From positions 329,816 to 393,815 of the forward strand of contig NZ_FUZA01000005.1 in NCBI RefSeq assembly GCF_900167945.1: 64,000 nt of DNA, in the 5' to 3' direction. The notes beneath the pieces are model-generated. The model was not told the origin of the DNA. It made no database searches and saw only the letters and a program-made list of their open reading frames with translations. The stretch's first letter is position 1; every line of letters begins with the position of its first letter. The stretch comes from Dyadobacter psychrophilus. Lineage in GTDB: Bacteria; Bacteroidota; Bacteroidia; Cytophagales; Spirosomataceae. A program made the translations under genes and the position numbers. Shown here in pieces: positions 8,063 to 16,118 of this stretch.

Positions 8063-8599
8063 ATGTTCACTAAATATAGATCCATCGCATTAGCCGCAGT
8101 CATCATATTAAGCTCATTTACTATCCTGTATATCGCAGAATGGGAGATCGGCAAAGGTTACATCGTTCGTTTCGATGGGAAGTATGCAAAAGGATCGTTC
8201 TCCGACCTTAGCGGCCTGATCACCTTCGACCCTGAAAATCTGCAAGCAGCAAAATTTGATGTTTCAGTTAAAGTGGCCTCCATTGAAACGGGAAATGACC
8301 TGAAAAACAAGCATGCGAAAAGCGATAAGTGGTTTGACGCTGAGCAGTTTCCCGAAATACATTTCACCTCATCGGAAGTTACGAGAATCGACTCGGCATT
8401 TGTGGTCAGAGGAATGCTGGAACTGCGTGGTATAAGAAAAGAAGTGGCAATTCCTTTCACATTTCAGCAAAAGGGAGCCGGGTCACTTTTTTATGGGAAA
8501 TTTAAAGTCAACCGGGGAGATTTCGGGATTGGAAAAACAAATGGAAAGGACTCAGATTCAACTTTGGTTGAGGTTTCAGTTCCCGTGATTTCTCATTAA
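8063..8599 (+). CDS. YceI family exported lipid-binding-like protein
   Basis: 178 residues from the ATG at 8063. A hydrophobic N-terminus (about 8-25, IALAAVIILSSFTILYI) acts as signal or anchor. The rest is a YceI lipocalin-like barrel: FDGKYAKGSFSDLSGLITFD, KSDKWFDAEQFPEIHFTSSE, FKVNRGDFGIGKTN. YceI proteins bind long isoprenoid or amphiphilic molecules in the periplasm and often respond to stress or acid; the ligand here is unknown. It directly follows the AraC regulator, which is its likely controller. Confidence 0.9.
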   Translation: MFTKYRSIALAAVIILSSFTILYIAEWEIGKGYIVRFDGKYAKGSFSDLSGLITFDPENLQAAKFDVSVKVASIETGNDLKNKHAKSDKWFDAEQFPEIHFTSSEVTRIDSAFVVRGMLELRGIRKEVAIPFTFQQKGAGSLFYGKFKVNRGDFGIGKTNGKDSDSTLVEVSVPVISH

Positions 8600-8626
8600 T
8601 GGGCAAATGTATCGCTAGAAATAATT

Positions 8627-8658
8627 GTACGAATATATTTTACAAATAATTGGTACGA
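8627..8658 (+). repeat. Spaced direct repeat GTACGA upstream of the 8696 gene
   Basis: AATTGTACGAATAT and AATTGGTACGATAT occur 26 bases apart (GTACGA at 8627-8632 and 8653-8658), immediately upstream of a near-consensus -7 (TATTTTG). This may be an operator or chance in AT-rich DNA. Confidence 0.3.
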
Positions 8659-8695
8659 TATTTTGTAAGTGAAAGGTAACAATTTATTAACAGCC

Positions 8696-8974
8696 ATGAA
8701 GAATCATATAGAGTGCCATTATAAGGACGGGGCACTGATTTTTTGCACCACACACAGTTATTCGTACAGCAAAGCGCACGAAATTCTGGACGTATTCAAT
8801 TTGCTGGGCCTGGTCTCCAAATTGCGTGTTAAATCTGCTAACCTGTTTGGCGTCGTAGGCCGGTTGCACGTGAATTACGATCCATTCCAAAATGATCCCG
8901 GCAAATGGAGTGAGGTGGTTTCCGAGCTAGTACGCAATAAAACCTTTCTGGAAGAGAAACTCGAAGCATTTTAA
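8696..8974 (+). CDS. Hypothetical small protein
   Basis: 92 residues from ATG 8696 (MKNHIECHYKDGALIFCTTH). I do not recognise the family. It has no signal peptide, an alpha/beta-looking pattern, and a Tyr/His-rich N-terminal half (HSYSYSKAHEILDVFNLLGL). A GTG nine codons upstream (8669) is possible but less likely. Its stop overlaps the stop of the convergent small gene at 8971 by four bases. Codon use matches the neighbours, so it is likely a real gene. Confidence 0.6.
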   Translation: MKNHIECHYKDGALIFCTTHSYSYSKAHEILDVFNLLGLVSKLRVKSANLFGVVGRLHVNYDPFQNDPGKWSEVVSELVRNKTFLEEKLEAF

Positions 8975-9240
8975 CGATTTTTAAGCTCTTCCAGCTGTTT
9001 TATCAAATCATTTAAATCCTTTTCCGCTGATCTCAGAGATTTCAGTTCTTCCGTTTCCACTACGCTTTCGGCAGGATCGTCAAAGTTTTTTGCTTCCTCC
9101 ATAACTTCCGGGTTTTCACGATTTTCTTGCGAAAATTCCGTCGTCAAATCCAGGTTGGTTTTCTCAAATTCAATTTGCTGACGTTTGGAAAGGATCTTTT
9201 CTTCAAGGTCTTTTTTATTTTCTGAAATGTCCATGCCCAT
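8971..9240 (-). CDS. Hypothetical acidic coiled-coil small protein
   Basis: 89 residues from the ATG at 9240 (MGMDISENKKDLEEKIL); a second ATG at 9234 is equally usable. The sequence is charged and mostly helical, with heptad-like stretches at both ends (KKDLEEKILSKRQQIEFEK; LRSAEKDLNDLIKQLEELK) around an acidic middle. There is no signal peptide or known domain. It may be a small cytoplasmic scaffold or stress protein; I cannot assign a function. Confidence 0.55.
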   Translation of the reverse strand: MGMDISENKKDLEEKILSKRQQIEFEKTNLDLTTEFSQENRENPEVMEEAKNFDDPAESVVETEELKSLRSAEKDLNDLIKQLEELKNR

Positions 9241-9404
9241 TTTTTTTGGTTTAAAATGCAGCTGAAAAAACCAGGCCACTTACCTTTCGTTCAATAGAAT
9301 TACCGTTTATTCATCGGTTTGCATTCGGGAATTTTGGATTAATAAAATTGCGAAGGTGGCTTAATGTCATCTTCACATTCTTTATTAACCCTAAAATTCA
9401 GACG

Positions 9405-12400
9405 ATGAAACAGCATTACAGGAAAGGCAGTTATATCATTTTATTCATACTATTGGCGGCAACTTATGTGGCAAAAATGCATAAGTTCCCATCCATCAAA
9501 TCCATTCCGGATAACCCAGCATCAGTAAAATCCGAAATTTCCAACGACCAGTCAGCTCCCGTCCACGACACCACAATGGCCAGCATCCAGCAAAGCCTGG
9601 CCGTGCGGGAATACAACATTTCATTTGATTCGGAGAAAAACACACTGCAAAGTCCCAACCGCAGGCAGGGCCTGCGCGCTTTCTATGGACCAGGCCTGTT
9701 AACAATAAAGAACCGTGTCGACTCGGCCGGCCACAACTTTTCTCTGAAACTGGTCAACGAAGGCATCTTTGCAGACGGTTTAAAGATTCTCTCGGCCCAA
9801 TCTGACGCAACACTTGAAAATGGGGACAACAAGCTTCAAATCAAACACAAGGGTTTCACGGAAGAATTCATCAACAACGAAGAAGGCGTCCGCCAGAACT
9901 TCATTATTGACTCGGCCCCTGCTGACACCAAAGAACTGCAGGTGAGGCTATCAGCCCAAGGCTTAAACGTCACCGATTTCGGAAATAACGAGCTGCATTT
10001 CTACGCGAACAACAAACAAGGCAAGCTTACTAACAGCCTTATTTATAAGGACATTAAATGCTGGGATGCAGATGGGGACACCTTGCTAGCCACGATGCGC
10101 TACGAGAATGGGCTCATAGCGCTAAGCGTTAATGTGCAAAACGCAACCTACCCAATCACCATTGACCCGATTGTTGTGAACGGAAACCCAGCCAATGCCA
10201 ACGCAATAGTGGTGGGTAACCAGGCTGGTGCACAGGCTGGGTACGCCGTTTCCTCGGCGGGCGATGTCAATGGGGATGGTTACAGTGATGTGATCGTTGG
10301 CGCGCCATTTTTTGACAAAGGGGAAAGCAATGAAGGGATAGCGTTTGTCTATCACGGATCGGCGTCAGGGATAGCCCCCAATCCTGCGATCATATTGGAA
10401 GGCAACCAAATCGAAGCCCAGTTCGGCACCAGTGCAGCATCTGCTGGCGACATTAATAAAGACGGTTTCAGCGACATCATCATTGGCGCACCGTTTTATA
10501 ACAAAGGGGAAAGCAAAGAGGGTGTGGCCATGATCTATTATGGCTCAGCGTCCGGAATCAGCAATAACAAAACCATATTGGAAGGCAATCAGCCAAATGC
10601 TAAATTCGGAAGGGCCGTCGAGGGCCTGGGCGATGTGAATGGTGATGGTTTCAGCGATGTCATTGTTGGTGCGCCCTTGTATGACAAGGGACAGACGGAT
10701 GAGGGCGCTGCTTTTATCTACCATGGCTCAGCGGCTGGTATCAACCTGCTGGCCAATAACATTCTCGAAGGAAACCAGGAAAAATCCCAGTATGGCTATG
10801 TTTCCACAGCGGCCGGCGATGTGAATGGCGATGGTTACAATGATGTACTCGTAGGTGCTTATGCCTACGACAAAGGCCACGATAACGAAGGCGCTGTATT
10901 TGTCCATCTGGGTTCTGCGATTGGTGTTGGCAACAATGCGTCCGTGGTTTTAGAAGGAAACCAGATCAATGCCCAATATGGCTGGTCTGCTACAACAGCG
11001 GGCGATGTGAATGGGGATGGCTATTCCGACATTCTTGTTGGAAGTTATTTATATGACTTCGGGCAAACCAATGAAGGTGCTGTATTTGTCTACCACGGTT
11101 CAGCACAGGGCATTAAAGCCAGCGCAGCCCTCAGACTGGAAAGTAATCAGGCCGAAGCAAAGCAAGGTATATCCGTGGCCTGCGCTGGCGACGTCAATGG
11201 GGACGGTTATAGCGACGTCATGATCGGCGTTTGGCAGTATGACAAGGGTGAAGGCAACGAAGGCACAGTCGTAATTCATCATGGCTCACCCAACGGCCTG
11301 ATATCCTCTCCTGCATCAACCCTTGAAAGCAACCAGGCCGATGCAGGTTTCGGTTGGTCCGTAAAGAGCGCAGGGGATGTGAACGGGGATGGGTATAGCG
11401 ATGTTATTGCAGGAGCGAATACTTATGATAAGGGGCAAGCGGATGAAGGTGCAGCGTTTGTTTGGCTGGGGATGGCAAAGGGTGAAAATGCAAACTCCCT
11501 GCAATTTCAAGGATATCAAGATGACTGTTTATTCGGGATGTCCGTTGCTACTGCAGGAGACGTTAATGCAGATAGTTTTAGTGATATTATAGTAGGGGCG
11601 CCATCATTTGATGTGCAAGGTAGGCAAGTTGGTGCCGCTTATATATATTACGGGTCCATACAAGGGATTAATCTAAACACGCCCACTAAAATCGAAAATG
11701 TTCCTGGAAGCGGTGATTTAGGAGGCTCGGTTGCAAGCGCTGGTGATGTAAATGGTGACGGCTACGACGATATTATAATCGGAGATATAAACTATGAACA
11801 AAATTTTGATCCAAAAAAAGGAGTTGTAACATTCGGGGGGGCTGCACTTATCTACTACGGGTCAAGCCAGGGAATTAGCATAAATAATTCCTCGATTCTT
11901 AAATTTACTGACAATGAAACGAATGGCAGGTATGGTTCAAGTGTAGCCAGTGCAGGCGATCTGAACGGAGATGGCTACGATGACGTTGTCGTGGGCGACC
12001 CTTACTATGACAAACAATTCGACGAGGGCGCCGTATTTGTGTACTACGGGTCCGCTCAAGGAGTTAATGCTAATGCCGCAATGGTATTTGAAGGCAACCA
12101 ATCGTGGGAGCAACTAGGAATTTCAGTAGCAAGCGCTGGAGATATTAATAGCGACGGATTTGATGAGATTATTGTTGGGGCGCCAGATTATAGCAATGGT
12201 CAAGATATGGAAGGTGCTGCATTTCTATTTTATGGTTCAGCTTTGGGTGTAAACAAAGTTCCGACCATACTTGAAAGCAATTCTGCTGGGGCATTTTTTG
12301 GCCAAAGCGTCTCTGGCGCAGGCGATGTAAATGGTGACGGCTTTGTAGACATTGCTGTGGGAAGTCCGTTGTTTATGATAAGCGCGCTAAACCAGGGGGC

Positions 12401-13490
12401 TACATTTGTTTACTATGGTTCACAAAACGGTATAAATAATAATTCTTCTAAAACAATATTAGAGATTGGACAAACAGCCCATTTTGGAAGCTCTGTATCC
12501 GAAGCGGGCGATTTTAACGGAGACGGTTATGCTGACATTATTGTAGGAGCGATTTATTATCCGCCACTAGATCGAGGAGCAGCTTTCGTGTTTCTCGGTT
12601 CATCCACAGGAATATCGCTGCTAAATCCAATAAAATTTGATGGAAATTTAGACTATTCACAGACCGGATCGTCTGTCGCAGGTGCAGGAGATGTTAACGG
12701 AGATGGTTATTCTGATGTCTTAGTTGGATCTCCTTATTTTCAGGATTTGGTATCGGTATACAAAGGAAACAATGGCAAGGGCCTCCAAAACAACCTCCGC
12801 CTCTACAACTCCAACCTCACAACCCCAATCAACCTGTCCCAGAAAGCCAAAAACGATTTTGGAGCGGGTCTATATGCCAAGTCTTTTCTTGGAAAAAATA
12901 AAGGCAAGCTGGTTTGGGAGACGAAGGCTATGGGGCAGGCATTTTCGAAAGGCGCTAATAATGTGATTACGAATAGTACAATGTTAACTGGTTCGCAGAA
13001 TGTTTATGCTAGTCTGGGATTGACTGGGACTGAGTTGAAATGTATTATCGCCAAGCAGGGGCCTTCGACCAAAGTTCGGGTTAGGGTGAAGTATGATCCC
13101 GCGCTTGCGCTCACTGGCCAGATATACAGTCCGTGGCGTTACTTGCCTGCTTATCTTCTGGGCAACAGCATCGCGCCGACACCGGAAGATGTCGTGGACG
13201 ATATGTCGGAGACGGTGAAGCGGAAGGCGGAGGAGTCGATGGCTGTTAAGGAAGGGGAAACGATTTACGTATATCCTAATCCGGCATTCGACAAGTTAAT
13301 ATTAAAAACGGAAGGAGCAGATCGAATTAAAAGTGTGCAGTTGTTGACTGTTGACGGCCGTTCGGTGTACCGTTCCTCCGGTCCGGTTTCGGAGATTGAT
13401 GTTCGGAATTTTTCGGCGGGAAAATATATTCTTTTGATAACGCATGGTGACGGCTCTAACAGCAGCCGCAAAGTTGTGATTGAAAAGTAA
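9405..13490 (+). CDS. Very large FG-GAP (integrin-like) surface protein with T9SS tail
   Basis: 1361 residues from ATG 9405, which gives a clean signal/anchor (MKQHYRKGSYIILFILLAAT). An N-terminal region (about 60-260) precedes 14 FG-GAP repeats encoded from about 10,215 to 12,760. Each carries a calcium-loop motif such as GDVNGDGYSDVIVGAP and a closing FVYHGSASGI-type strand. Fourteen blades would make two seven-bladed propellers. A linker follows, then a T9SS type A sorting tail in the last ~80 residues (IYVYPNPAFDKLIL ... GKYILLITHGDG ... KVVIEK). It is therefore probably exported across the outer membrane and fixed to the cell surface; binding partner unknown. Blades 8-14 are visibly more AT-rich and less repetitive in DNA than blades 1-7. 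Confidence 0.92.
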   Translation: MKQHYRKGSYIILFILLAATYVAKMHKFPSIKSIPDNPASVKSEISNDQSAPVHDTTMASIQQSLAVREYNISFDSEKNTLQSPNRRQGLRAFYGPGLLTIKNRVDSAGHNFSLKLVNEGIFADGLKILSAQSDATLENGDNKLQIKHKGFTEEFINNEEGVRQNFIIDSAPADTKELQVRLSAQGLNVTDFGNNELHFYANNKQGKLTNSLIYKDIKCWDADGDTLLATMRYENGLIALSVNVQNATYPITIDPIVVNGNPANANAIVVGNQAGAQAGYAVSSAGDVNGDGYSDVIVGAPFFDKGESNEGIAFVYHGSASGIAPNPAIILEGNQIEAQFGTSAASAGDINKDGFSDIIIGAPFYNKGESKEGVAMIYYGSASGISNNKTILEGNQPNAKFGRAVEGLGDVNGDGFSDVIVGAPLYDKGQTDEGAAFIYHGSAAGINLLANNILEGNQEKSQYGYVSTAAGDVNGDGYNDVLVGAYAYDKGHDNEGAVFVHLGSAIGVGNNASVVLEGNQINAQYGWSATTAGDVNGDGYSDILVGSYLYDFGQTNEGAVFVYHGSAQGIKASAALRLESNQAEAKQGISVACAGDVNGDGYSDVMIGVWQYDKGEGNEGTVVIHHGSPNGLISSPASTLESNQADAGFGWSVKSAGDVNGDGYSDVIAGANTYDKGQADEGAAFVWLGMAKGENANSLQFQGYQDDCLFGMSVATAGDVNADSFSDIIVGAPSFDVQGRQVGAAYIYYGSIQGINLNTPTKIENVPGSGDLGGSVASAGDVNGDGYDDIIIGDINYEQNFDPKKGVVTFGGAALIYYGSSQGISINNSSILKFTDNETNGRYGSSVASAGDLNGDGYDDVVVGDPYYDKQFDEGAVFVYYGSAQGVNANAAMVFEGNQSWEQLGISVASAGDINSDGFDEIIVGAPDYSNGQDMEGAAFLFYGSALGVNKVPTILESNSAGAFFGQSVSGAGDVNGDGFVDIAVGSPLFMISALNQGATFVYYGSQNGINNNSSKTILEIGQTAHFGSSVSEAGDFNGDGYADIIVGAIYYPPLDRGAAFVFLGSSTGISLLNPIKFDGNLDYSQTGSSVAGAGDVNGDGYSDVLVGSPYFQDLVSVYKGNNGKGLQNNLRLYNSNLTTPINLSQKAKNDFGAGLYAKSFLGKNKGKLVWETKAMGQAFSKGANNVITNSTMLTGSQNVYASLGLTGTELKCIIAKQGPSTKVRVRVKYDPALALTGQIYSPWRYLPAYLLGNSIAPTPEDVVDDMSETVKRKAEESMAVKEGETIYVYPNPAFDKLILKTEGADRIKSVQLLTVDGRSVYRSSGPVSEIDVRNFSAGKYILLITHGDGSNSSRKVVIEK

Positions 13491-13520
13491 AGCTGGAAAC
13501 AGTCAGTACTGATAAATGCA

Positions 13521-13558
13521 ATAGAAAAATCCTTCTGTTTACAGGAGGATTTTCTATT
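13521..13558 (+). terminator. Rho-independent terminator after the FG-GAP gene
   Basis: A 12-bp stem with one G-U pair (AAAATCCTTCTG / CAGGAGGATTTT) closes a TTTA loop. It lies 30 bases after the stop and continues into a T-containing tail. The arms extend further (ATAGA/TCTAT) with a bulge, so it may also work on the minus strand for the gene at 13585. Confidence 0.7.
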
Positions 13559-13584
13559 TGGTATACCGAAAGTGCGGCTTCCGT

Positions 13585-13842
13585 TTATACCAAAATCGCC
13601 ATGTCCGGGTCAGTCAGGCTTTGGAAGCCGGTTGAGGAATAGCCTAGTCCAATGCGCTTTCCGGTGTTTTCGGCTTGCTCCAATAGTTGAAAAACTTTTT
13701 CTTCGCCTTCGAGCTGAAGTGCCTGATATAAAATATTCCCGTAATGGAATTCCTGGGAACCCAGGCCGTTTTTTAAAGCAGCCAATTGGCAACGGTCAAA
13801 AATTTCCTTTCCTGTCATGGGTGCGCAACGTTTTGGATTCAT
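13585..13842 (-). CDS. Hypothetical small protein downstream of the flavin-binding gene
   Basis: 85 residues (MNPKRCAPMTGKEIFDRCQL). I do not recognise a domain. It looks globular: amphipathic helices (EEKVFQLLEQAENTGKRIG), balanced charge, no signal peptide. It follows the pyridoxamine-phosphate-oxidase-like gene by 52 bases on the same strand, so it may share its transcript, and it ends just before the terminator at 13521-13558. A plus-strand reading of the same DNA looks less protein-like. Confidence 0.5.
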   Translation of the reverse strand: MNPKRCAPMTGKEIFDRCQLAALKNGLGSQEFHYGNILYQALQLEGEEKVFQLLEQAENTGKRIGLGYSSTGFQSLTDPDMAILV

Positions 13843-13894
13843 CTGGTATCATTCTGGCCAAAAGATGCACAAAGTATACCCAAGGTTGCATGGT

Positions 13895-14524
13895 TTAAAC
13901 CAAATGTTTTGGCAGCGGAATTTGTTGACTCAATTCATCCGCTACGGGAGCGAGATAGTTCGTCTGGATAGGTATAAGGCCCGACCAGATTGGTAGTCCC
14001 AGATCTTCCTCTTCATCCTTTGGCATTCCAGACCTCGTTTTGGCGCACGCTTCATCAAAAGAAAATGCTAATGCGGTGGTTTTCTTTACCTCGCTGTCTT
14101 TCATCGGACGCAAATAATCCCAGCTGCCGGGGACGATTTTATTTGTAAGCCATTCAAATGCAGCTCTTTTCGTATTTAAATCCTCTACTTTTTCGGCATT
14201 TGAAAATATAATAACCGACCGGTAATTGACGGAGTGACTGAATGCAGATTTGGCAACAACCAGCGCGTCAGTGAGCATAACGCTGATGCAAACGGGAATG
14301 CCTTTTTCGATTTCCCTGATAAAATGACTGCCTACGGAGCCGTGAATGTAGATTTTATCTTCATATCTCACAAATGCAGTGGGGATGGAAAATGGGCGAT
14401 TGTCGACTGAATAGCTGACTGTGCAAAACAATGCTTCGTCCAGAATGGAACAAATTACCTCATGGTCCTGGGTTGATCGTTTTGCCAGTCGGCTGGGTGT
14501 AAGGTGTGATGGGGGAGTGCTCAT
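13895..14524 (-). CDS. Pyridoxamine 5'-phosphate oxidase-like FMN-binding protein (Nim-like)
   Basis: 209 residues. The split-barrel flavin fold is clear: KRSTQDHEVICSILDEALFC, TVSYSVDNRPFSIPTAFVRY, KIYIHGSVGSHFIREIEKG, FSHSVNYRSVIIFSNAE. This order is typical of the NimA/pyridoxamine-phosphate-oxidase-related branch, which binds FMN and reduces small compounds; the substrate is not known. It is transcribed divergently from a MocR regulator with only 78 bases between, a common pairing that suggests control by that regulator and a link to B6 or flavin chemistry. Confidence 0.85.
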   Translation of the reverse strand: MSTPPSHLTPSRLAKRSTQDHEVICSILDEALFCTVSYSVDNRPFSIPTAFVRYEDKIYIHGSVGSHFIREIEKGIPVCISVMLTDALVVAKSAFSHSVNYRSVIIFSNAEKVEDLNTKRAAFEWLTNKIVPGSWDYLRPMKDSEVKKTTALAFSFDEACAKTRSGMPKDEEEDLGLPIWSGLIPIQTNYLAPVADELSQQIPLPKHLV

Positions 14525-14539
14525 GTGTTTTGTTTTTTA

Positions 14540-14547
14540 CAAAAATA
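14540..14547 (-). promoter_or_regulatory. Candidate -7 element of the FMN-binding protein gene
   Basis: Minus-strand TATTTTTG matches TAnnTTTG and puts the transcript start roughly ten bases before the ATG at 14524, so the leader would be very short. Confidence 0.4.
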
Positions 14548-14571
14548 TACGGAAATTGGCTGCACAGAAGA

Positions 14572-14601
14572 GTCCAATATTCAGAAATAAAGTGGTCCAA
14601 T
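14572..14601 (+). promoter_or_regulatory. Candidate MocR operator: two GTCCAAT direct repeats
   Basis: GTCCAAT occurs at 14572-14578 and 14595-14601, 23 bases apart (about two helical turns), with an inverted ATTGGC at 14555-14560. MocR/PdxR regulators bind such spaced direct repeats. The second copy abuts the ATG at 14603, so bound protein would block its own gene. Confidence 0.5.
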
Positions 14602-14602
14602 T

Positions 14603-16096
14603 ATGGTTCAGGTCCTCTCTACTTTGCTGCAAGTAGAAAAGAAAAGCAAGCAACCCGTATATCTTCAAATCGCCAATCAACTCATGGCTCTGATCCGAAG
14701 CGGAACATTGCAAACAGGTTACAGGTTGCTTAGTACCAGGCAATTAGCGACTTTATTGAAAGTGCACAGACGCACAATTGTGCAGGCCTATGACGAGCTG
14801 CTGGCACAGGGTTGGCTCCAAAGTCACACCGGTAATGGCACATTTGTAGCCAAAAATTTACCCGAAATTCAGTTATCCAAAAAGGAAATTGGAAATGAAA
14901 AGGTCATTGCGCCTGCTGAAAAGGCGGGTTTTCGTTTTACGCAACAACCGCACCTCGACCGGGCTTTTCTACGCAGCAGTACCCGCTTGCATTTGGATGA
15001 CGGGTTCCCGGATCCGAGACTTGCGCCACTGGAAGACTTGTCCCGGGCATACCGCAGCCAGTTACTGAGCGGGAATCCATATTCACGTCTGGGGTATGGC
15101 GATACAAAAGGGTCGCTGTGGCTGCGACAAGAGCTATCGGCCTATTTAAATGAGACCCGCGGGATGAAAACCTCGCCTGAAAATATCCTGATCGTTCGGG
15201 GCGTCATCATGGGTTTGTATCTGGTCAGCACGGCATTGTTGCAACCCGGTGATCATGTGGTGGTTGATGCGCCTGGCTGGTTTGGTGCCAACATGAATTT
15301 CATTCAGGCCGGGGCAAATCTTGTGCGTGTGCCTGTGGATGAGCATGGGATCGATGTGGCGGCTTTGGAACAGATATGTCGGAAACAGACGATCAGAATG
15401 GTTTATGTGACTTCACATCACCACTATCCCACAACGGTTGCGCTTCGGGCAGACCGGCGGCTTAACCTGTTGAAACTGGCTGAACAGTATGGCTTTATCA
15501 TTTTTGAAGACGATTATGACTGTGATTTTCACTATCTGAGTAAACCATTTATGCCGCTCGCGGGTGCCGATCCCGCCGGAATGGTCATGTATTGCGGATC
15601 TTTTACCAAAACAATTTCGCCCGCTTTCCGTGTCGGCTATCTTGTGGGGCCAGTTGATGTGATCACGTATCTGGCCAAGTTGAGACGGATAATTGACAGG
15701 CAGGGCGATCAAATGCTGGAAAACGCCATTGCTGAATTACTACATACGGGCGTCATTCAGCGGCATTTGCGCAAGTCGGTCCGGATTTACAAGCAGCGCC
15801 GGGACCTGTTCTGCGATTTGCTGCGAAGCCAGCTTGGCGATTATGTTAAATTTCAGGTTCCGGATGGCGGCATGGCGGTTTGGACGGAGTTTGACCCTAA
15901 CATTAACTTAATCAGTCTGGCTGAAAAAGCCTTACAAAAAGACCTCTATATGTCCAACGGAACGTCCGGGATTCCTGCTGGTAACAGCTTCGCCGAGCCG
16001 CCTAACAGCTCCATAAGACTTGGTTTTGCCTCATCAAATGCGGAGGAATTGGAGGAAAGTGTTGAGATAATCAGGAATTTATTGGGAAATTTGTGA
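14603..16096 (+). CDS. MocR/PdxR family regulator (GntR wHTH fused to aminotransferase domain)
   Basis: 497 residues. A GntR-type winged helix spans about 16-84 (PVYLQIANQLMALIRSGTLQ, RQLATLLKVHRRTIVQAYDE, SHTGNGTFVAKN). The rest is a fold-type I aminotransferase domain with the PLP-binding Lys336 in CGSFTKTISPAFRVGYL and the preceding DDYDCDFHY. Such proteins sense PLP or an amino compound and regulate a neighbouring gene. The ATG directly follows a GTCCAAT repeat and has no Shine-Dalgarno-like sequence, yet it gives the normal family N-terminus. An MFS gene follows after 22 bases and the FMN-binding gene is divergent, so both are likely targets. Confidence 0.9.
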   Translation: MVQVLSTLLQVEKKSKQPVYLQIANQLMALIRSGTLQTGYRLLSTRQLATLLKVHRRTIVQAYDELLAQGWLQSHTGNGTFVAKNLPEIQLSKKEIGNEKVIAPAEKAGFRFTQQPHLDRAFLRSSTRLHLDDGFPDPRLAPLEDLSRAYRSQLLSGNPYSRLGYGDTKGSLWLRQELSAYLNETRGMKTSPENILIVRGVIMGLYLVSTALLQPGDHVVVDAPGWFGANMNFIQAGANLVRVPVDEHGIDVAALEQICRKQTIRMVYVTSHHHYPTTVALRADRRLNLLKLAEQYGFIIFEDDYDCDFHYLSKPFMPLAGADPAGMVMYCGSFTKTISPAFRVGYLVGPVDVITYLAKLRRIIDRQGDQMLENAIAELLHTGVIQRHLRKSVRIYKQRRDLFCDLLRSQLGDYVKFQVPDGGMAVWTEFDPNINLISLAEKALQKDLYMSNGTSGIPAGNSFAEPPNSSIRLGFASSNAEELEESVEIIRNLLGNL

Positions 16097-16118
16097 GCAA
16101 TTTTAGCCTGAAAAATAA

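Noticed and set aside
10215-12760. Possible CRISPR-like or satellite repeat
   Set aside because: The periodicity is coding: FG-GAP blades of about 60 codons inside one open frame.
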